Shown piece after piece: positions 50,677 through 62,784 of a stretch of DNA of 64,000 bases (the first letter of the stretch is position 1; each line of letters starts with the position of its first letter). The stretch comes from Sphingomonas sp. Leaf32 (GTDB taxonomy: Bacteria > Pseudomonadota > Alphaproteobacteria > Sphingomonadales > Sphingomonadaceae), in NCBI RefSeq assembly GCF_001421765.1, contig NZ_LMLA01000001.1, forward strand, positions 977,199 through 1,041,198. The letters run 5' to 3'. Under the pieces are notes generated by a model. It searched no databases and had not been told where the DNA came from. It saw only the letters and a list, made by a program, of their open reading frames with translations. The position numbers were made by a program, and so were the translations under genes.

Positions 50677-52278
50677 ATGCAGACTGTCGAGACGTTGAAC
50701 GAGGGCCTGAAGCGCGCCTACACGCTGACCATCACCGCTGCCGAGGTCGACGCGAAGGTCGATGCGGAAGTGAAGCGGGTTGCGCCGACGATCAAGATGC
50801 CCGGCTTCCGCCCCGGCAAGGTGCCCGCGAACCTGATCCGCAAGATGCACGGCGAAGCGCTGTCGCAGGACGCGCTGAACAGCTCGATCCAGGACGGCAT
50901 CCAGACGCTGATCGCCGAGCAGAAGCTGCGCCCGGCCACCGCGCCGCAGGTGTCGCTGGAAGGTGATTATGCGCCGGGCAAGGATGCGGCCGTCACCGTG
51001 TCGCTCGAAGTGCTGCCGGACGTGCCCGCCCCGGCGATCGACGATCTGAAGCTGGAGCGGCTGACGGTCCCCGCCGACGAAGCGGTCGTCGACCAGCAGC
51101 TCGATCAGCTCGCCAGCAACAACAAGCGCCACGACGACGCCGAGGAAGGCCATGAAGCGGCCACCGGCGATCTGGTCGTGATGGATTTCGTCGGCAAGGT
51201 CGATGACGTCGCGTTCGACGGCGGCACCGGCGAGGGCATGGCGATCGAGATCGGCTCGGGCCGTCTGATCCCCGGCTTCGAAGACCAGCTGGTCGGCGTG
51301 AAGAAGGGCGACGAGAAGACGATCAACGTCACCTTCCCCGATGATTATCAGGCCGAGAACCTGAAGGGCAAGGCCGCGACCTTCGACCTGAAGATCACCG
51401 AGGTGAAGGTTCCGGCCGAAGGCGGTCCGGACGACGAGTTCGCCAAGTCGCTGGGGCTCGAGAGCCTCGAGCAGCTGCGCGGTCTCATCAAGGGGCAGAT
51501 CGAGCAGGAGCTGAACGGCCTGACCCGCACCCATATGAAGCGCAAGCTGCTGGACCAGCTGGCCGCCGGTCACGATTTCGACGTGCCGCCGTCGATGGTG
51601 GAGGCCGAGTTCGACCAGATCTGGGCGCAGCTGCAGCACGAAGCGGGCCACGAAGCCGATCCGGAAGCGGCGCGTGCCGAGCTGGAAGCCGAGCGTGACG
51701 ACTATCGCCAGATCGCGGTGCGCCGCGTTCGCCTCGGCCTGCTTCTGTCGGAAATCGGCCAGAAGAACGGCATCGAGGTCAGCCAGCAGGAAATGCAGCG
51801 CCTCATCATGCAGGCCGCGCAGCAGTACGGCCCGGAAGATCGCCAGCGCTTCATCCAGTATGTGCAGCAGGAGCCGATGGCGGCCGCGCAGCTACGTGCC
51901 CCGCTGTATGAGGACAAGGTCGTCGACTTCCTGTTCGGCAAGGCCGAGATCACCGACCGCGAAGTGACGCGCGAGGAACTGGAAGCCGCGATCGAGAGCG
52001 AGGAAGGCGCCGTGCCGCACGTTCATGGTCCGGATTGCAACCACGATCACGACCATGGCCATGACGCGAAGCCGGTGACCGCGAAGGACGTCGAGCCTGC
52101 CGCCGCCGACGCCCCGGCCGAAGCCGAAGCGCCGAAGAAGAAGGCCGCCACCCGCAAGGCACCCGCCAAGAAGGCGGAGGCCGCTCCGGCGGAAGCCGCC
52201 GAGGGTGAGGCTGCTCCGGCGCCTGCGAAGAAGCCGCGCGCCAAGAAGAAGGTCGAGACCGAAGCCAGCGAGGGCTGA
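50677..52278 (+). CDS. tig: Trigger factor with histidine-rich and lysine/alanine-rich tail
   Basis: A ribosome-bound chaperone. The 533-residue protein has the ribosome-docking loop GFRPGKVP near residue 48, an FKBP-type isomerase domain (about 155-245, VMDFVGKVDDVAFDGG) and the C-terminal arm domain (about 260-430). Beyond the usual 430-450 residues it adds a His/Asp-rich stretch (about 448-463, GPDCNHDHDHGHD) and a histone-H1-like Lys/Ala/Pro tail. Start ATG 50677 (MQTVETLNEGLKR) was chosen over an in-frame ATG six codons earlier. Gene order tig-(GT)-clpP-clpX-lon is the common arrangement. Confidence 0.95.
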   Translation: MQTVETLNEGLKRAYTLTITAAEVDAKVDAEVKRVAPTIKMPGFRPGKVPANLIRKMHGEALSQDALNSSIQDGIQTLIAEQKLRPATAPQVSLEGDYAPGKDAAVTVSLEVLPDVPAPAIDDLKLERLTVPADEAVVDQQLDQLASNNKRHDDAEEGHEAATGDLVVMDFVGKVDDVAFDGGTGEGMAIEIGSGRLIPGFEDQLVGVKKGDEKTINVTFPDDYQAENLKGKAATFDLKITEVKVPAEGGPDDEFAKSLGLESLEQLRGLIKGQIEQELNGLTRTHMKRKLLDQLAAGHDFDVPPSMVEAEFDQIWAQLQHEAGHEADPEAARAELEAERDDYRQIAVRRVRLGLLLSEIGQKNGIEVSQQEMQRLIMQAAQQYGPEDRQRFIQYVQQEPMAAAQLRAPLYEDKVVDFLFGKAEITDREVTREELEAAIESEEGAVPHVHGPDCNHDHDHGHDAKPVTAKDVEPAAADAPAEAEAPKKKAATRKAPAKKAEAAPAEAAEGEAAPAPAKKPRAKKKVETEASEG

Positions 52279-52300
52279 TCGTTCGATCCCGATGGCACAG

Positions 52301-52336
52301 GGCCGTCCGCTTCCTTGGCGAAGCGGGCGGCCTTTG
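52301..52336 (+). terminator. Terminator of tig
   Basis: GGCCGTCCGCTT pairs with AAGCGGGCGGCC (one G-U pair) around a 9-nt loop, followed by TTT, 22 bp after the stop. Confidence 0.8.
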
Positions 52337-52384
52337 CATGTCCGGCGCTTGCTTTCGGTCGCATCCGGTGTTGTACGCGGAGCC

Positions 52385-53323
52385 ATGTCCACGACCGTCG
52401 CTGTCCTGCTGCCCTGCTACAATGAAGAAGCCGCGATCGGCGCGACCATCGCGGGGTTTCGCGCGGCGCTGCCCGATGCGACGATCTATGTGTACGACAA
52501 CAATTCTTCGGATCGCACGATCGAGGTCGCGCGGGCAGCCGGCGCCGTGGTGCGCAGCGAGCGCATCCAGGGCAAGGGCGCGGTCGTCCGGCGTATGTTC
52601 GCCGATGTCGATGCCGACATCTATATCATGGCCGATGGCGACGCGACCTATGACGCCGCCGCCGCGCCCGAACTGGTCGCGCGGTTGATCGACGAACAGC
52701 TCGACATGGTGGTCGGGCAGCGGGTGAGCGACGCGGCACTTGCCTATCGGCGGGGACATCGTTTCGGCAATGCCATGTTGACGGGCATGTTGGCGCGGCT
52801 GTTCGGACGCAGCTTTTCCGACATCCTGTCGGGTTACCGGGTGTTTTCCCGGCGGTTCGTGAAGAGCTTTCCCTCCTTGTCGGCCGGGTTCGAGATCGAG
52901 ACCGAGATCAGCGTCCACGCCCTCGAACTGCGGATGCCGGTGGCGGAGGTCACGACTCGCTACTTCGCACGGCCGGAAGGATCGACGTCGAAGCTGTCGA
53001 CCTATGGCGACGGTTTCCGCATCGCGCGGACCATCGCGACCCTGTACCGGATCGAGCGACCGCTGTGGTTCTTCGGCGCGATCGGCCTGCTGCTTGCGCT
53101 CATCGCGCTCATTCTCGCGGTGCCGCTGGCCATCACCTACCTGCATACCGGGCTGGTGCCGCGGTTTCCGACCGCAATCCTGGCGACGGGGCTGGTCATC
53201 CTTGCGTCGCTCTGCCTGTTTTCCGGCCTGATCCTCGACACCGTCGTCCGTGGGCGACGCGAGGTGCGGCGGCTGGCCTATCTCGCCTATCCGGCGCCGG
53301 GCCGCGCGTCGACCGGGCGATAA
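52385..53323 (+). CDS. GT2 glycosyltransferase of the polyprenyl-phosphate type
   Basis: The 312-residue protein has a DPM1-like GT2 domain (1-215) with [29 protein letters not shown], and MADGDATYD (DxD-like). Two C-terminal membrane helices follow (about 237-258 and 268-292). It probably transfers a sugar from a nucleotide donor to polyprenyl phosphate. ATG 52385 begins the conserved domain; the long upstream frame overlaps tig. It lies between tig and clpP without functional link to them. Confidence 0.88.
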   Translation: MSTTVAVLLPCYNEEAAIGATIAGFRAALPDATIYVYDNNSSDRTIEVARAAGAVVRSERIQGKGAVVRRMFADVDADIYIMADGDATYDAAAAPELVARLIDEQLDMVVGQRVSDAALAYRRGHRFGNAMLTGMLARLFGRSFSDILSGYRVFSRRFVKSFPSLSAGFEIETEISVHALELRMPVAEVTTRYFARPEGSTSKLSTYGDGFRIARTIATLYRIERPLWFFGAIGLLLALIALILAVPLAITYLHTGLVPRFPTAILATGLVILASLCLFSGLILDTVVRGRREVRRLAYLAYPAPGRASTGR

Positions 53324-53417
53324 CCATCATTCCGGGGGCGTAGCGATGCGCTGGCCCCTTGCGCGGTTTGTCGCGAGCGCCGATGTAAGGCGGCGAAACC
53401 TACTCAGCGGGAACCCA

Positions 53418-54047
53418 ATGCTAGATATTCACGACGGCCTCGTCCCCATCGTCATCGAACAGTCGAGCCGCGGCGAGCGCAGCTTCGACATCTATTCGCG
53501 CCTGCTGCGCGAACGCATCGTGTTCGTGACCGGCGGCGTCGAGGACCATATGGCCTCGCTCATCACCGCGCAGCTGCTGTTCCTCGAATCGGAAAATCCG
53601 AAGAAGGACATCTGGATGTACATCAACTCGCCGGGCGGGGTGGTGACGGCCGGCATGGCGATCCACGATACCATGCAGTATATCCGTCCGCGCGTCGGCA
53701 CGGTGTGCATCGGGCAGGCGGCGTCGATGGGCAGCTTCCTGCTGGCGTCGGGCGAGCCGGGGATGCGCGTGGCGCTGACCAACGCCCGCATCATGATCCA
53801 CCAGCCCTCGGGCGGCGCACAGGGCATGGCATCGGACATCGAAATCCAGGCCAAGGAAATCCTGCGCATCCGTCGCCGGATGAACGACCTGTACGCGAAA
53901 TATACCGGCAAGCCGCTGGACGTGATCGAGCGCGCGATGGACCGCGACACCTTCCTCGAGGCGGACGAAGCCAAGGCGTTCGGCCTGGTCGACCAGGTGT
54001 TCGACAAGCGTCCGGGCGCGCCGGAAGAGGCGACGTCGGCCGCATAA
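53418..54047 (+). CDS. clpP: ATP-dependent Clp protease proteolytic subunit
   Basis: Serine protease that forms the Clp chamber. The 209-residue protein shows [27 protein letters not shown], nucleophile Ser in [11 protein letters not shown] and catalytic His in [11 protein letters not shown] 53418 gives the family N-terminus. Earlier in-frame starts would add an unlikely basic extension. It pairs with clpX downstream. Confidence 0.97.
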   Translation: MLDIHDGLVPIVIEQSSRGERSFDIYSRLLRERIVFVTGGVEDHMASLITAQLLFLESENPKKDIWMYINSPGGVVTAGMAIHDTMQYIRPRVGTVCIGQAASMGSFLLASGEPGMRVALTNARIMIHQPSGGAQGMASDIEIQAKEILRIRRRMNDLYAKYTGKPLDVIERAMDRDTFLEADEAKAFGLVDQVFDKRPGAPEEATSAA

Positions 54048-54054
54048 GCGGTTG

Positions 54055-54087
54055 CCCGCCCGACACCCATCCGGCGGTTCGGGCGGG
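54055..54087 (+). terminator. Hairpin between clpP and clpX
   Basis: A perfect 9-bp stem (CCCGCCCGA with TCGGGCGGG) with a 15-nt loop begins 7 bp after the clpP stop. There is no T tract, so it may be a partial terminator or an mRNA stabiliser within the clpP-clpX transcript. Confidence 0.45.
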
Positions 54088-54174
54088 TAAACTATTAATG
54101 GATTGCCGGATACAAGCCTGTGTGTATCCTGACAGGCGGAAAGACGCGCCACGATGGCGCGGGAGATGATTTGA

Positions 54175-55440
54175 ATGACGAAGCTCAGCGGCGGCGACTC
54201 CAAGAGCACCCTGTACTGCTCGTTCTGCGGCAAGTCGCAGCATGAGGTGCGCAAGCTGATCGCGGGTCCGACCGTGTTCATCTGCGACGAATGCGTCGAA
54301 CTGTGCAACGACATCATCCGTGAGGAAACGAAGTCGGCACTGGTCGCCAAGAAGGACGGCGGGGTCCCGACGCCGCAGGAAATCTGCAATGTCCTCGACG
54401 ATTATGTCATCGGGCAGAAGCAGGCCAAGCGCGTATTGTCGGTCGCGGTGCACAACCATTACAAGCGGTTGAACCACGGGCAGAAGGGTGCCGACGTCGA
54501 ACTGGCGAAGTCGAACATCCTGCTGGTCGGCCCGACCGGTTGCGGCAAGACGCTGCTGGCGCAGACGCTGGCGCGTATCCTCGACGTGCCGTTCACCATG
54601 GCCGATGCGACGACGCTGACCGAAGCCGGCTATGTCGGCGAGGATGTCGAGAACATCATCCTCAAGCTGCTCCAGGCATCGGACTACAATGTCGAGCGCG
54701 CGCAGCGCGGGATCGTCTATATCGACGAAATCGACAAGATCAGCCGCAAGGCCGAGAATCCGTCGATTACGCGCGACGTGTCGGGGGAAGGCGTGCAGCA
54801 GGCGCTGCTGAAGCTGATGGAAGGCACGACTGCGTCGGTGCCGCCGCAGGGCGGGCGCAAGCATCCGCAGCAGGAGTTCCTGCAGGTCGACACGACGAAC
54901 ATCCTGTTCATCTGCGGCGGGGCGTTCGCGGGTCTGGAGAAGATCATCGCCGACCGATTGCAGGGCAAGTCGATCGGCTTCGGCGCCTATGTCGCCGCGC
55001 CGGAGGAACGCCGCACCGGCGAGGTGCTGCGCCAGACCGAGCCGGAAGATCTGCTGAAGTTCGGGCTGATTCCGGAATTCGTCGGTCGTCTGCCGGTGAT
55101 CGCGACGCTCGAGGACCTCGATGTCCCGGCGCTCATCAAGATCCTGACGGAGCCGAAGAACGCACTGGTCAAGCAGTATCAGAAGCTGTTCGACATGGAG
55201 GGCGTGAAGCTGGGCTTCAACGACGAGGCGTTGGTGTCGGTGTCGAAGCGGGCGATCGAACGCAAGACCGGCGCGCGGGGACTCCGTTCGATCCTCGAAG
55301 GCATCCTGCTCGACACGATGTTCGATCTGCCGTCGATGGACGGCGTGGACGAGGTCGTCGTCGACAAGGACGTGATCGAGGGCCGCAAGGAACCGGTCCG
55401 CGTCTATGCCGAAAAGAAGAAGGCGGGTGACGCGGCGTAA
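54175..55440 (+). CDS. clpX: ATP-dependent Clp protease ATP-binding subunit ClpX
   Basis: AAA+ unfoldase that feeds ClpP. The 421-residue protein has the zinc-binding domain (Cys15, Cys18, Cys37, Cys40), Walker [12 protein letters not shown], Walker [11 protein letters not shown], the pore loop GYVGED, and the IGF-type loop region KSIGFGAYV. Length is standard. It has GGGAGATGA upstream. Confidence 0.98.
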   Translation: MTKLSGGDSKSTLYCSFCGKSQHEVRKLIAGPTVFICDECVELCNDIIREETKSALVAKKDGGVPTPQEICNVLDDYVIGQKQAKRVLSVAVHNHYKRLNHGQKGADVELAKSNILLVGPTGCGKTLLAQTLARILDVPFTMADATTLTEAGYVGEDVENIILKLLQASDYNVERAQRGIVYIDEIDKISRKAENPSITRDVSGEGVQQALLKLMEGTTASVPPQGGRKHPQQEFLQVDTTNILFICGGAFAGLEKIIADRLQGKSIGFGAYVAAPEERRTGEVLRQTEPEDLLKFGLIPEFVGRLPVIATLEDLDVPALIKILTEPKNALVKQYQKLFDMEGVKLGFNDEALVSVSKRAIERKTGARGLRSILEGILLDTMFDLPSMDGVDEVVVDKDVIEGRKEPVRVYAEKKKAGDAA

Positions 55441-55518
55441 GCTGCGGTTTCACTGATGGACAATGAACGGGCGTCGGGTAACCGGCGCCCGTTCTGCGTT
55501 CCGGTTCTCGCCGAGGGT

Positions 55519-55615
55519 CGTCATTCCGGCGAAGGCCGGAATCCATTGTGTCGGATGGGCTCGAAAGAAACGCGACGTCACCCATCCATGGATTCCGGCT
55601 TTCTCCGGAATGACG
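55519..55615. repeat. GTCATCCCGGC-type palindromic repeat after clpX
   Basis: Arms 55519-55546 and 55588-55615 are inverted 28-bp copies with two mismatches, built on GTCATTCCGGC. The left arm continues TGTGTCGG as in the copy at 32691. It lies in the 224-bp space before the HAD gene. Confidence 0.85.
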
Positions 55616-55664
55616 AAGGGGGCGGTGGCTTTCGTTGCCAGTTGCCGCACGCTATCCAGCGGCC

Positions 55665-56363
55665 ATGCCGATCGATCTTATCTGCCTCGATGCCGACGAC
55701 ACGCTCTGGCACAACATGCGCCATTTCGAGGAAGCACATGACGCGTTCATCGCGATGTTGCAGCCCTTTGCCGCCGCCGACGTCGCGCGGGAAACACTGG
55801 ATGCCTGCGAGGCGCGCAATCTGAAGCTCTACGGCTATGGTGCCAAGGGGTTCACCCTCTCGATGATCGAGACCGCGCTCGAACTCGCCGGGGAACGGTT
55901 ACCGAAGGGAGTGATCGCCGACCTGCTGGCCGCCGGTCGGCGCCTGCTGGCACATCCGGTCGAACTGCTTCACGGCATAGAGGAAACGCTCGATGCGCTG
56001 GCCGAGCGCGGGCGGCTCGTGCTGGTGACCAAGGGCGACCTGCTGCATCAGGAGGCGAAGCTCGCCGCGTCGGGGCTGGGCGATCGGTTCGCGGGGATCG
56101 AGATCGTCAGCGACAAGACGACCGAGACCTTCGCACGGTTGTTCGAGCGCTACGGCGTCGCGCCCGACCGTGCGGTGATGGCAGGTGATTCGATGCGGTC
56201 GGACGTCCTGCCCGCGTTGGCCGCCGGGGCATGGGCTGCGTATGTCCCGCAGGCGCTGGCCTGGGCGCATGAGGCGGGCGACGCGCCGGTCGGCCATCCC
56301 CGGTTTCGCCAATTGCCCGATCTCTCCGCGTTGCCAGACTGGATCGATACGATCGGGCGTTAA
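55665..56363 (+). CDS. HAD-superfamily hydrolase
   Basis: The 232-residue protein has the HAD nucleophile motif LDADDTLWHN near residue 8, a helical cap (about 20-95), VLVTKGDLLHQEAK (motif II region) and VMAGDSMRSDVLPAL (motif IV acids). It is probably a small-molecule phosphatase with unknown substrate. ATG 55665 starts the domain; an ATG ten codons earlier lacks support. Confidence 0.88.
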   Translation: MPIDLICLDADDTLWHNMRHFEEAHDAFIAMLQPFAAADVARETLDACEARNLKLYGYGAKGFTLSMIETALELAGERLPKGVIADLLAAGRRLLAHPVELLHGIEETLDALAERGRLVLVTKGDLLHQEAKLAASGLGDRFAGIEIVSDKTTETFARLFERYGVAPDRAVMAGDSMRSDVLPALAAGAWAAYVPQALAWAHEAGDAPVGHPRFRQLPDLSALPDWIDTIGR

Positions 56364-56508
56364 TCAGGGTCATCTCTCTGTCGAGGGGGTCGTCGCGGCG
56401 GCGTGATGTCGAAACCGGGCAGCGTTGTCCGTCAGGCACGATGCTTCGGAATCGTTTCCTCTTCACCGTTTGCCCCGACCCGACAGCGGCGCTGGCCGCT
56501 GATCTCAT

Positions 56509-56551
56509 GGCCGATCGACATTCAGCTACTTCCGGTGTCGTTGCTCATCGG
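56509..56551. repeat. Partial copy B of the 17627-17743 element
   Basis: Matches 17629-17671 at 37 of 43 positions in the same orientation, beginning GGCCGATCGACATTC. The right half of the element is missing here. It lies in the 267-bp spacer before chaA. Apart from this repeat I see nothing in that spacer. Confidence 0.65.
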
Positions 56552-56630
56552 AAACCTCGCAAATCCGCCATCACGACGGAAACATCGCCGGCCCCAAGCA
56601 TTGGCTTTGCGTAACGATCAGGGAGCGAAG

Positions 56631-57797
56631 ATGTCGGCGGCGCAGGACCATGAAGCGATGATGGCGGCGGAACAGGGTGAAACCGTCGTGACTCCGGCAA
56701 CGAAACGGGCATTGCTCGACCGTACGGCGCTGCCATGGTGGTCGTTGATCGTACCGCTGCTGGGTGTCGTGGCGATCCTGCTCAATCTGGCGAAGGCGAG
56801 CGGCGTGGGCGCCGGGTTGGCGGCGGCGGTGATGATCGGCTGCGTAATCGCCGCGGTCCACCATGCCGAGGTGGTTGCGCACAAGGTCGGCGAACCGTTC
56901 GGGACGCTGGTGCTGGCGGTCGCGGTGACGGTGATCGAAGTCTCGCTGATCGTGTCGCTGATGCTGTCCGGATCGGGCGACGTCGCGACACTGGCGCGCG
57001 ATACGGTGTTCGCGGCGATCATGATTATCCTGAACTTCATCGTCGGCATCTGTCTGCTGGTCGGCGGCATCCGCCATCACGAACAGCGGTTCGTGTTGCG
57101 TGGGGTCAGCGCCGCGCTGTCGGTACTGGCCGCGATGGCGGTGCTGTCGCTGGTCCTGCCGAACTATACCTCGACGGTCGCCGGGCCGACATTGTCGTCG
57201 TCGCAGCTGACCTTCGTCGCCATAATCTCGGTCATTCTCTATGCGACGTTCGTGATGGTCCAGACGGTGCGGCACCGCGACTATTTTCTGCCGGCCGTCG
57301 ACGGCTCGCTGCCGAAGGATGCCCATGCCGAGCCGCCAAGTGCCGGAACCGCCTGGATCGCGTTCGGTGTGCTGCTGGTTGCGCTGGTGGGTGTCGTGCT
57401 GCTGGCGAAGGACTTGTCGCCGTCGATCGAGGCTGCGGTGCGCGGGGCGGGGCTGCCGCTCGCGGTGGTCGGTATTCTTATCGCCGGTCTGGTGCTGGCA
57501 CCCGAGAGCCTGGCGGCGGTCAAGGCGGCGCGGAAGGATCGGCTCCAGACCAGCCTGAACCTCGCGATGGGATCGGCGCTGGCGACGATCGGGCTGACGA
57601 TCCCGAGCGTGGCGATCGTTTCGCTGGTGATGGAATGGCCGCTCTCGCTGGGGATCGATGCCAAGTCGATGGTGCTGTTCGCATTGTCGATGCTGGTGTC
57701 GACGCTGACGCTGGGCAATGGACGGACGACGGTGTTGTCAGGCATCGTACACCTGACGATCTTCGCCGCCTATCTGTTCATCACGGTCGTTCCGTAA
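56631..57797 (+). CDS. chaA: Calcium/sodium-proton antiporter ChaA
   Basis: The 388-residue inner-membrane exchanger has about eleven hydrophobic helices of the CaCA superfamily. The segment HHAEVVAHKVGEPFGTL, followed by VIEVSLI, closely follows E. coli ChaA, as does the second repeat with APESLAAVKAA and LTIPSVAIVSL. A 30-residue N-terminal cytoplasmic extension precedes it. ATG 56631 has AGGGAG 6 bp upstream, which decides it over a 76-codon in-frame extension covering repeat DNA. The gene ends 17 bp inside the convergent small gene. Confidence 0.93.
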   Translation: MSAAQDHEAMMAAEQGETVVTPATKRALLDRTALPWWSLIVPLLGVVAILLNLAKASGVGAGLAAAVMIGCVIAAVHHAEVVAHKVGEPFGTLVLAVAVTVIEVSLIVSLMLSGSGDVATLARDTVFAAIMIILNFIVGICLLVGGIRHHEQRFVLRGVSAALSVLAAMAVLSLVLPNYTSTVAGPTLSSSQLTFVAIISVILYATFVMVQTVRHRDYFLPAVDGSLPKDAHAEPPSAGTAWIAFGVLLVALVGVVLLAKDLSPSIEAAVRGAGLPLAVVGILIAGLVLAPESLAAVKAARKDRLQTSLNLAMGSALATIGLTIPSVAIVSLVMEWPLSLGIDAKSMVLFALSMLVSTLTLGNGRTTVLSGIVHLTIFAAYLFITVVP

Positions 57798-58023
57798 TTG
57801 AACGCTGCCGGGCGGCCAGCGCCAGCCCGGCGGCGATCTGTGCGACGGCATAGGCACGGCGCAGCGTCGGACGATCGACGAAGGGGCGGACCAGCCACTC
57901 CGCCCCTCCCGCGCGGTCCTGCCACAACGCGACGTGGCGACCGGGCTGAAGCAGGCCCAGTAGCCCGTCGCCGATCATGAAGGTTGCCGCCATTTCGGCG
58001 GCGCGCCGGGAAAGTAGGGTCAT
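57781..58023 (-). CDS. Small hypothetical membrane-associated protein coupled to the M1 peptidase
   Basis: An 80-residue frame starting MTLLSRRAAEMAATFMIGDG. Its ATG overlaps the peptidase stop by 4 bp, implying coupled translation. Two weakly hydrophobic helices are present (about 8-27, and 57-72 with YAVAQIAAGLALAA), with charged residues between. I recognise no family. Its 3' end overlaps the chaA 3' end by 17 bp on the other strand. Confidence 0.65.
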   Translation of the reverse strand: MTLLSRRAAEMAATFMIGDGLLGLLQPGRHVALWQDRAGGAEWLVRPFVDRPTLRRAYAVAQIAAGLALAARQRSITERP

Positions 58024-59699
58024 GGCGTCGTAACGCGCGGCGCCTGCATCCGTTCGATCGCGGGCGAACGGCGTAGCAGCCACGCCATCGGATCGATCAC
58101 GACATGCGTGTCGCGAGTGACGAAGAGGCTGCCAGTGCCACCCGTCATCGGCAGCGTCTGGCGCACGCCATCGATTTCGACCTCGACCGGTAACGGAAAG
58201 GGGCCGTCGCCCGGAACCTGCCAGCGAAGCGTCAGCATGGTATCGCTGCGCTGTTCGATGAGGTCGGGCAACGCCGCCTGTCGCAGATAGACGTCGAAGA
58301 ACCAGCCGAAATCCTTGCCCGTCTCCTGCGTCACCGCCGTCTCGAAATCGCGGGTCGTGGCGAAGCGTGGCGTGAAGTTGCCCGGCTTCGGGTCGGGCCG
58401 GCCGTAGATCAGTCGCCGGGTCGCGGCGAAGAACGCACGGTCGCCGATCAGGTGGCGCAGGCTGTGCAGCATCCATGCGCCCTTGAAGTATACATCGGTG
58501 CCTGGGCCGGTGTCGCCATTCACTTCGCGCGTCGTCAACGACTTGTCCGACACGACCGGCACGCGGTTCGCCACCCGCTGCCGCTGGATCAGCAGCATCG
58601 AGAGGTAGCGCGCGTCGCCCTCCCGCCATTTGCCGTAGAGCGGCTGCATGTACGACGCGAACGCTTCGTGCAGCCAGAAATCGTCCCAGTCGGCGGCGGT
58701 CACCTGGTTGCCGAACCATTCGTGGCTGAATTCGTGCTGGAACAGCCAGTCGAACCCTTCGGGCGCGGCCTTGTAGCCATTGCCATAGGCGTTGATCGTC
58801 TGATGCTCCATGCCGAGGTACGGCGTTTCGACCACGCCGACCTTTTCCTTGCCGAAGGGGTAGGGGCCGATGGTTGATTCGAAAAAATCGAGCGTGGGCG
58901 CAAATTCGGCGAAGAACTGCTGCGCCTGTGCCTCTTTCCCCTCCAGATGCCAGAAGCGCAGCGGAATGACGTTGCCGAAGCGGCTGCGATATTCGCCCTT
59001 GATCTCGCGATACGGCCCGACGCTGATGGCCAGCGCATAGGGGTTGGTAGACCCGGCCCGCCAATGCCAGGTCGTGCGGCCGTCGGGCAGGGTGTCGATG
59101 CCGCGCAGCACGCCGTTGGCGGGTGCGGACAGTCCGGCCGGTACGGTCAGGTGCAGGTCGACCGATGCCGGTTCGCCTGCGGGAAAGTCGAGGCACGGCC
59201 ACCACAGGTCGCAGCCGCTATCCTGCGCAGTGGTGCCGAACCACGGCTTGCCCTGCCATTCGCTCCACACGAAGCCGTCGTCCCACGGCGCGCGCTTGGC
59301 GACATGCGGGCTGCCCGCATAGATTATCTCCACCGCTGCGCGCTGCCCGGCGGCGAGTGGAATGTCGAGGACGACCTGCCCGTCCGCCTGCCGCCAGGCG
59401 GCGCGATCGAGCGGCTTTGCATCGACCCGGATCGACCGCACCATCAGCGCATCGTCCAGATCGATCGGAATGCGCGGTGTCGCTGTACGGGCGGTCAAGG
59501 TGAGTGTCGCGCGCGCCGACAGCATCCGCCGCGCCGGCAGCACCTCGATCGCGAGATCGGCATGGACGAGCCGCAATGCCGCGCGATCGGCGGCGATCGG
59601 CCCGCCCGACCGCAGGGTCATCGGATGCACCGGAGAGGGCGGTACGGCGGGCGACGCCTGCATCGCGACGGCCATGGCCAGCACCAGGGATACCATCAT
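58020..59699 (-). CDS. Secreted M1-family metallo-aminopeptidase
   Basis: The 559-residue precursor has a short signal peptide (about 1-22). The N-terminal beta domain (to about 230) precedes a gluzincin catalytic domain with the substrate loop near EHQTINAYGN and zinc motif HEFSHEW, with the third ligand Glu in WLHEAFASYM. The usual exopeptidase GAMEN reads GMEHQ, so substrate preference may differ from PepN. Predicted location is the periplasm. It is divergent from lon. Confidence 0.92.
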   Translation of the reverse strand: MMVSLVLAMAVAMQASPAVPPSPVHPMTLRSGGPIAADRAALRLVHADLAIEVLPARRMLSARATLTLTARTATPRIPIDLDDALMVRSIRVDAKPLDRAAWRQADGQVVLDIPLAAGQRAAVEIIYAGSPHVAKRAPWDDGFVWSEWQGKPWFGTTAQDSGCDLWWPCLDFPAGEPASVDLHLTVPAGLSAPANGVLRGIDTLPDGRTTWHWRAGSTNPYALAISVGPYREIKGEYRSRFGNVIPLRFWHLEGKEAQAQQFFAEFAPTLDFFESTIGPYPFGKEKVGVVETPYLGMEHQTINAYGNGYKAAPEGFDWLFQHEFSHEWFGNQVTAADWDDFWLHEAFASYMQPLYGKWREGDARYLSMLLIQRQRVANRVPVVSDKSLTTREVNGDTGPGTDVYFKGAWMLHSLRHLIGDRAFFAATRRLIYGRPDPKPGNFTPRFATTRDFETAVTQETGKDFGWFFDVYLRQAALPDLIEQRSDTMLTLRWQVPGDGPFPLPVEVEIDGVRQTLPMTGGTGSLFVTRDTHVVIDPMAWLLRRSPAIERMQAPRVTTP

Positions 59700-59724
59700 G
59701 GGTCAGCGTGCCGTCGAACGGAGA

Positions 59725-59754
59725 TTGATGGCGCGGCAATTGCCACCATATAAG
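59725..59754 (+). promoter_or_regulatory. Candidate lon promoter, heat-shock-like -10
   Basis: TTGATG (59725-59730) and CCATATAA (59746-59753) are spaced about 16 bp, 40 bp before the lon ATG. CCATATAA resembles the -10 of RpoH-dependent promoters in alphaproteobacteria, and TATAAG also fits sigma-70. Sigma specificity is inference. Confidence 0.45.
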
Positions 59755-59793
59755 GTCGTGGGTCCGGCAGTTCGGCCGGGTCGTGGAGTGTCC

Positions 59794-62277
<2,484 letters not shown>

Positions 62278-62285
62278 TCCGGGGG

Positions 62286-62313
62286 CGGGGCGGCCGATCG
62301 CCGTCCCGTCTTT
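62286..62313 (+). terminator. Terminator of lon
   Basis: CGGGGCGGC pairs with GCCGTCCCG (one G-U) around a 5-nt loop, followed by TCTTT, 8 bp after the lon stop. Confidence 0.7.
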
Positions 62314-62380
62314 CGTCAGGGCGACTGACGCAGACGGTGGAGTGCAAACCATTGGATTGCACAGCCGCGACCAATTTGCT

Positions 62381-62409
62381 TTGACAGCGCGCGTTCGCGC
62401 GGCCTTAGT
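62381..62409 (+). promoter_or_regulatory. Candidate promoter of hupB
   Basis: A perfect TTGACA (62381-62386) is followed after 17 bp by CTTAGT (62404-62409), 52 bp before the ATG. The -10 is poor. The spacer holds a GC-rich palindrome (GCGCGCGTTCGCGC). Confidence 0.4.
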
Positions 62410-62460
62410 GCCGCGCTTGAGTTTTCCATATTGTCATACGGATGAAGGGGGTTCCACGGG

Positions 62461-62733
62461 ATGAACAAGCAGGAGCTGATCGGGCAGGTCGCCGACCATT
62501 CGGGGCTCACCCGCGGCGATGCGATGAAGGCGGTCGAGGCGGTATTCGACGTCATCTCGGCGGCGCTTAAGAAGGGTGACGAAGTCCGCCTGGTCGGGTT
62601 CGGCACCTTCTCGGTGTCGAAGCGCAAGGCATCGACCGGCCGCAACCCGCGCACCGGCGAACCGATGACGATCAAGGCGTCGTCGCAGCCGAAGTTCAAG
62701 GCCGGCAAGGGCCTGAAGGATTCGGTGAATTAA
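62461..62733 (+). CDS. hupB: DNA-binding protein HU
   Basis: A histone-like dimer that bends DNA. The 90-residue protein starts MNKQELIGQVADHSGLTRGD and has the arm region KASTGRNPRTGEPMTI with GFGTFSV. Length is exact for the family. HU follows lon in many proteobacteria. Confidence 0.97.
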   Translation: MNKQELIGQVADHSGLTRGDAMKAVEAVFDVISAALKKGDEVRLVGFGTFSVSKRKASTGRNPRTGEPMTIKASSQPKFKAGKGLKDSVN

Positions 62734-62784
62734 CCTCTGGACAGGATCGCCGGACCCATCTAGGGAGCCGGCCTCCGGGTTTCC

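Noticed and set aside
53350..53400. Possible RpoH promoter before clpP (CTTGCG and CGATGTA)
   Set aside because: Both hexamers match poorly and spacing is uncertain; not enough to call.
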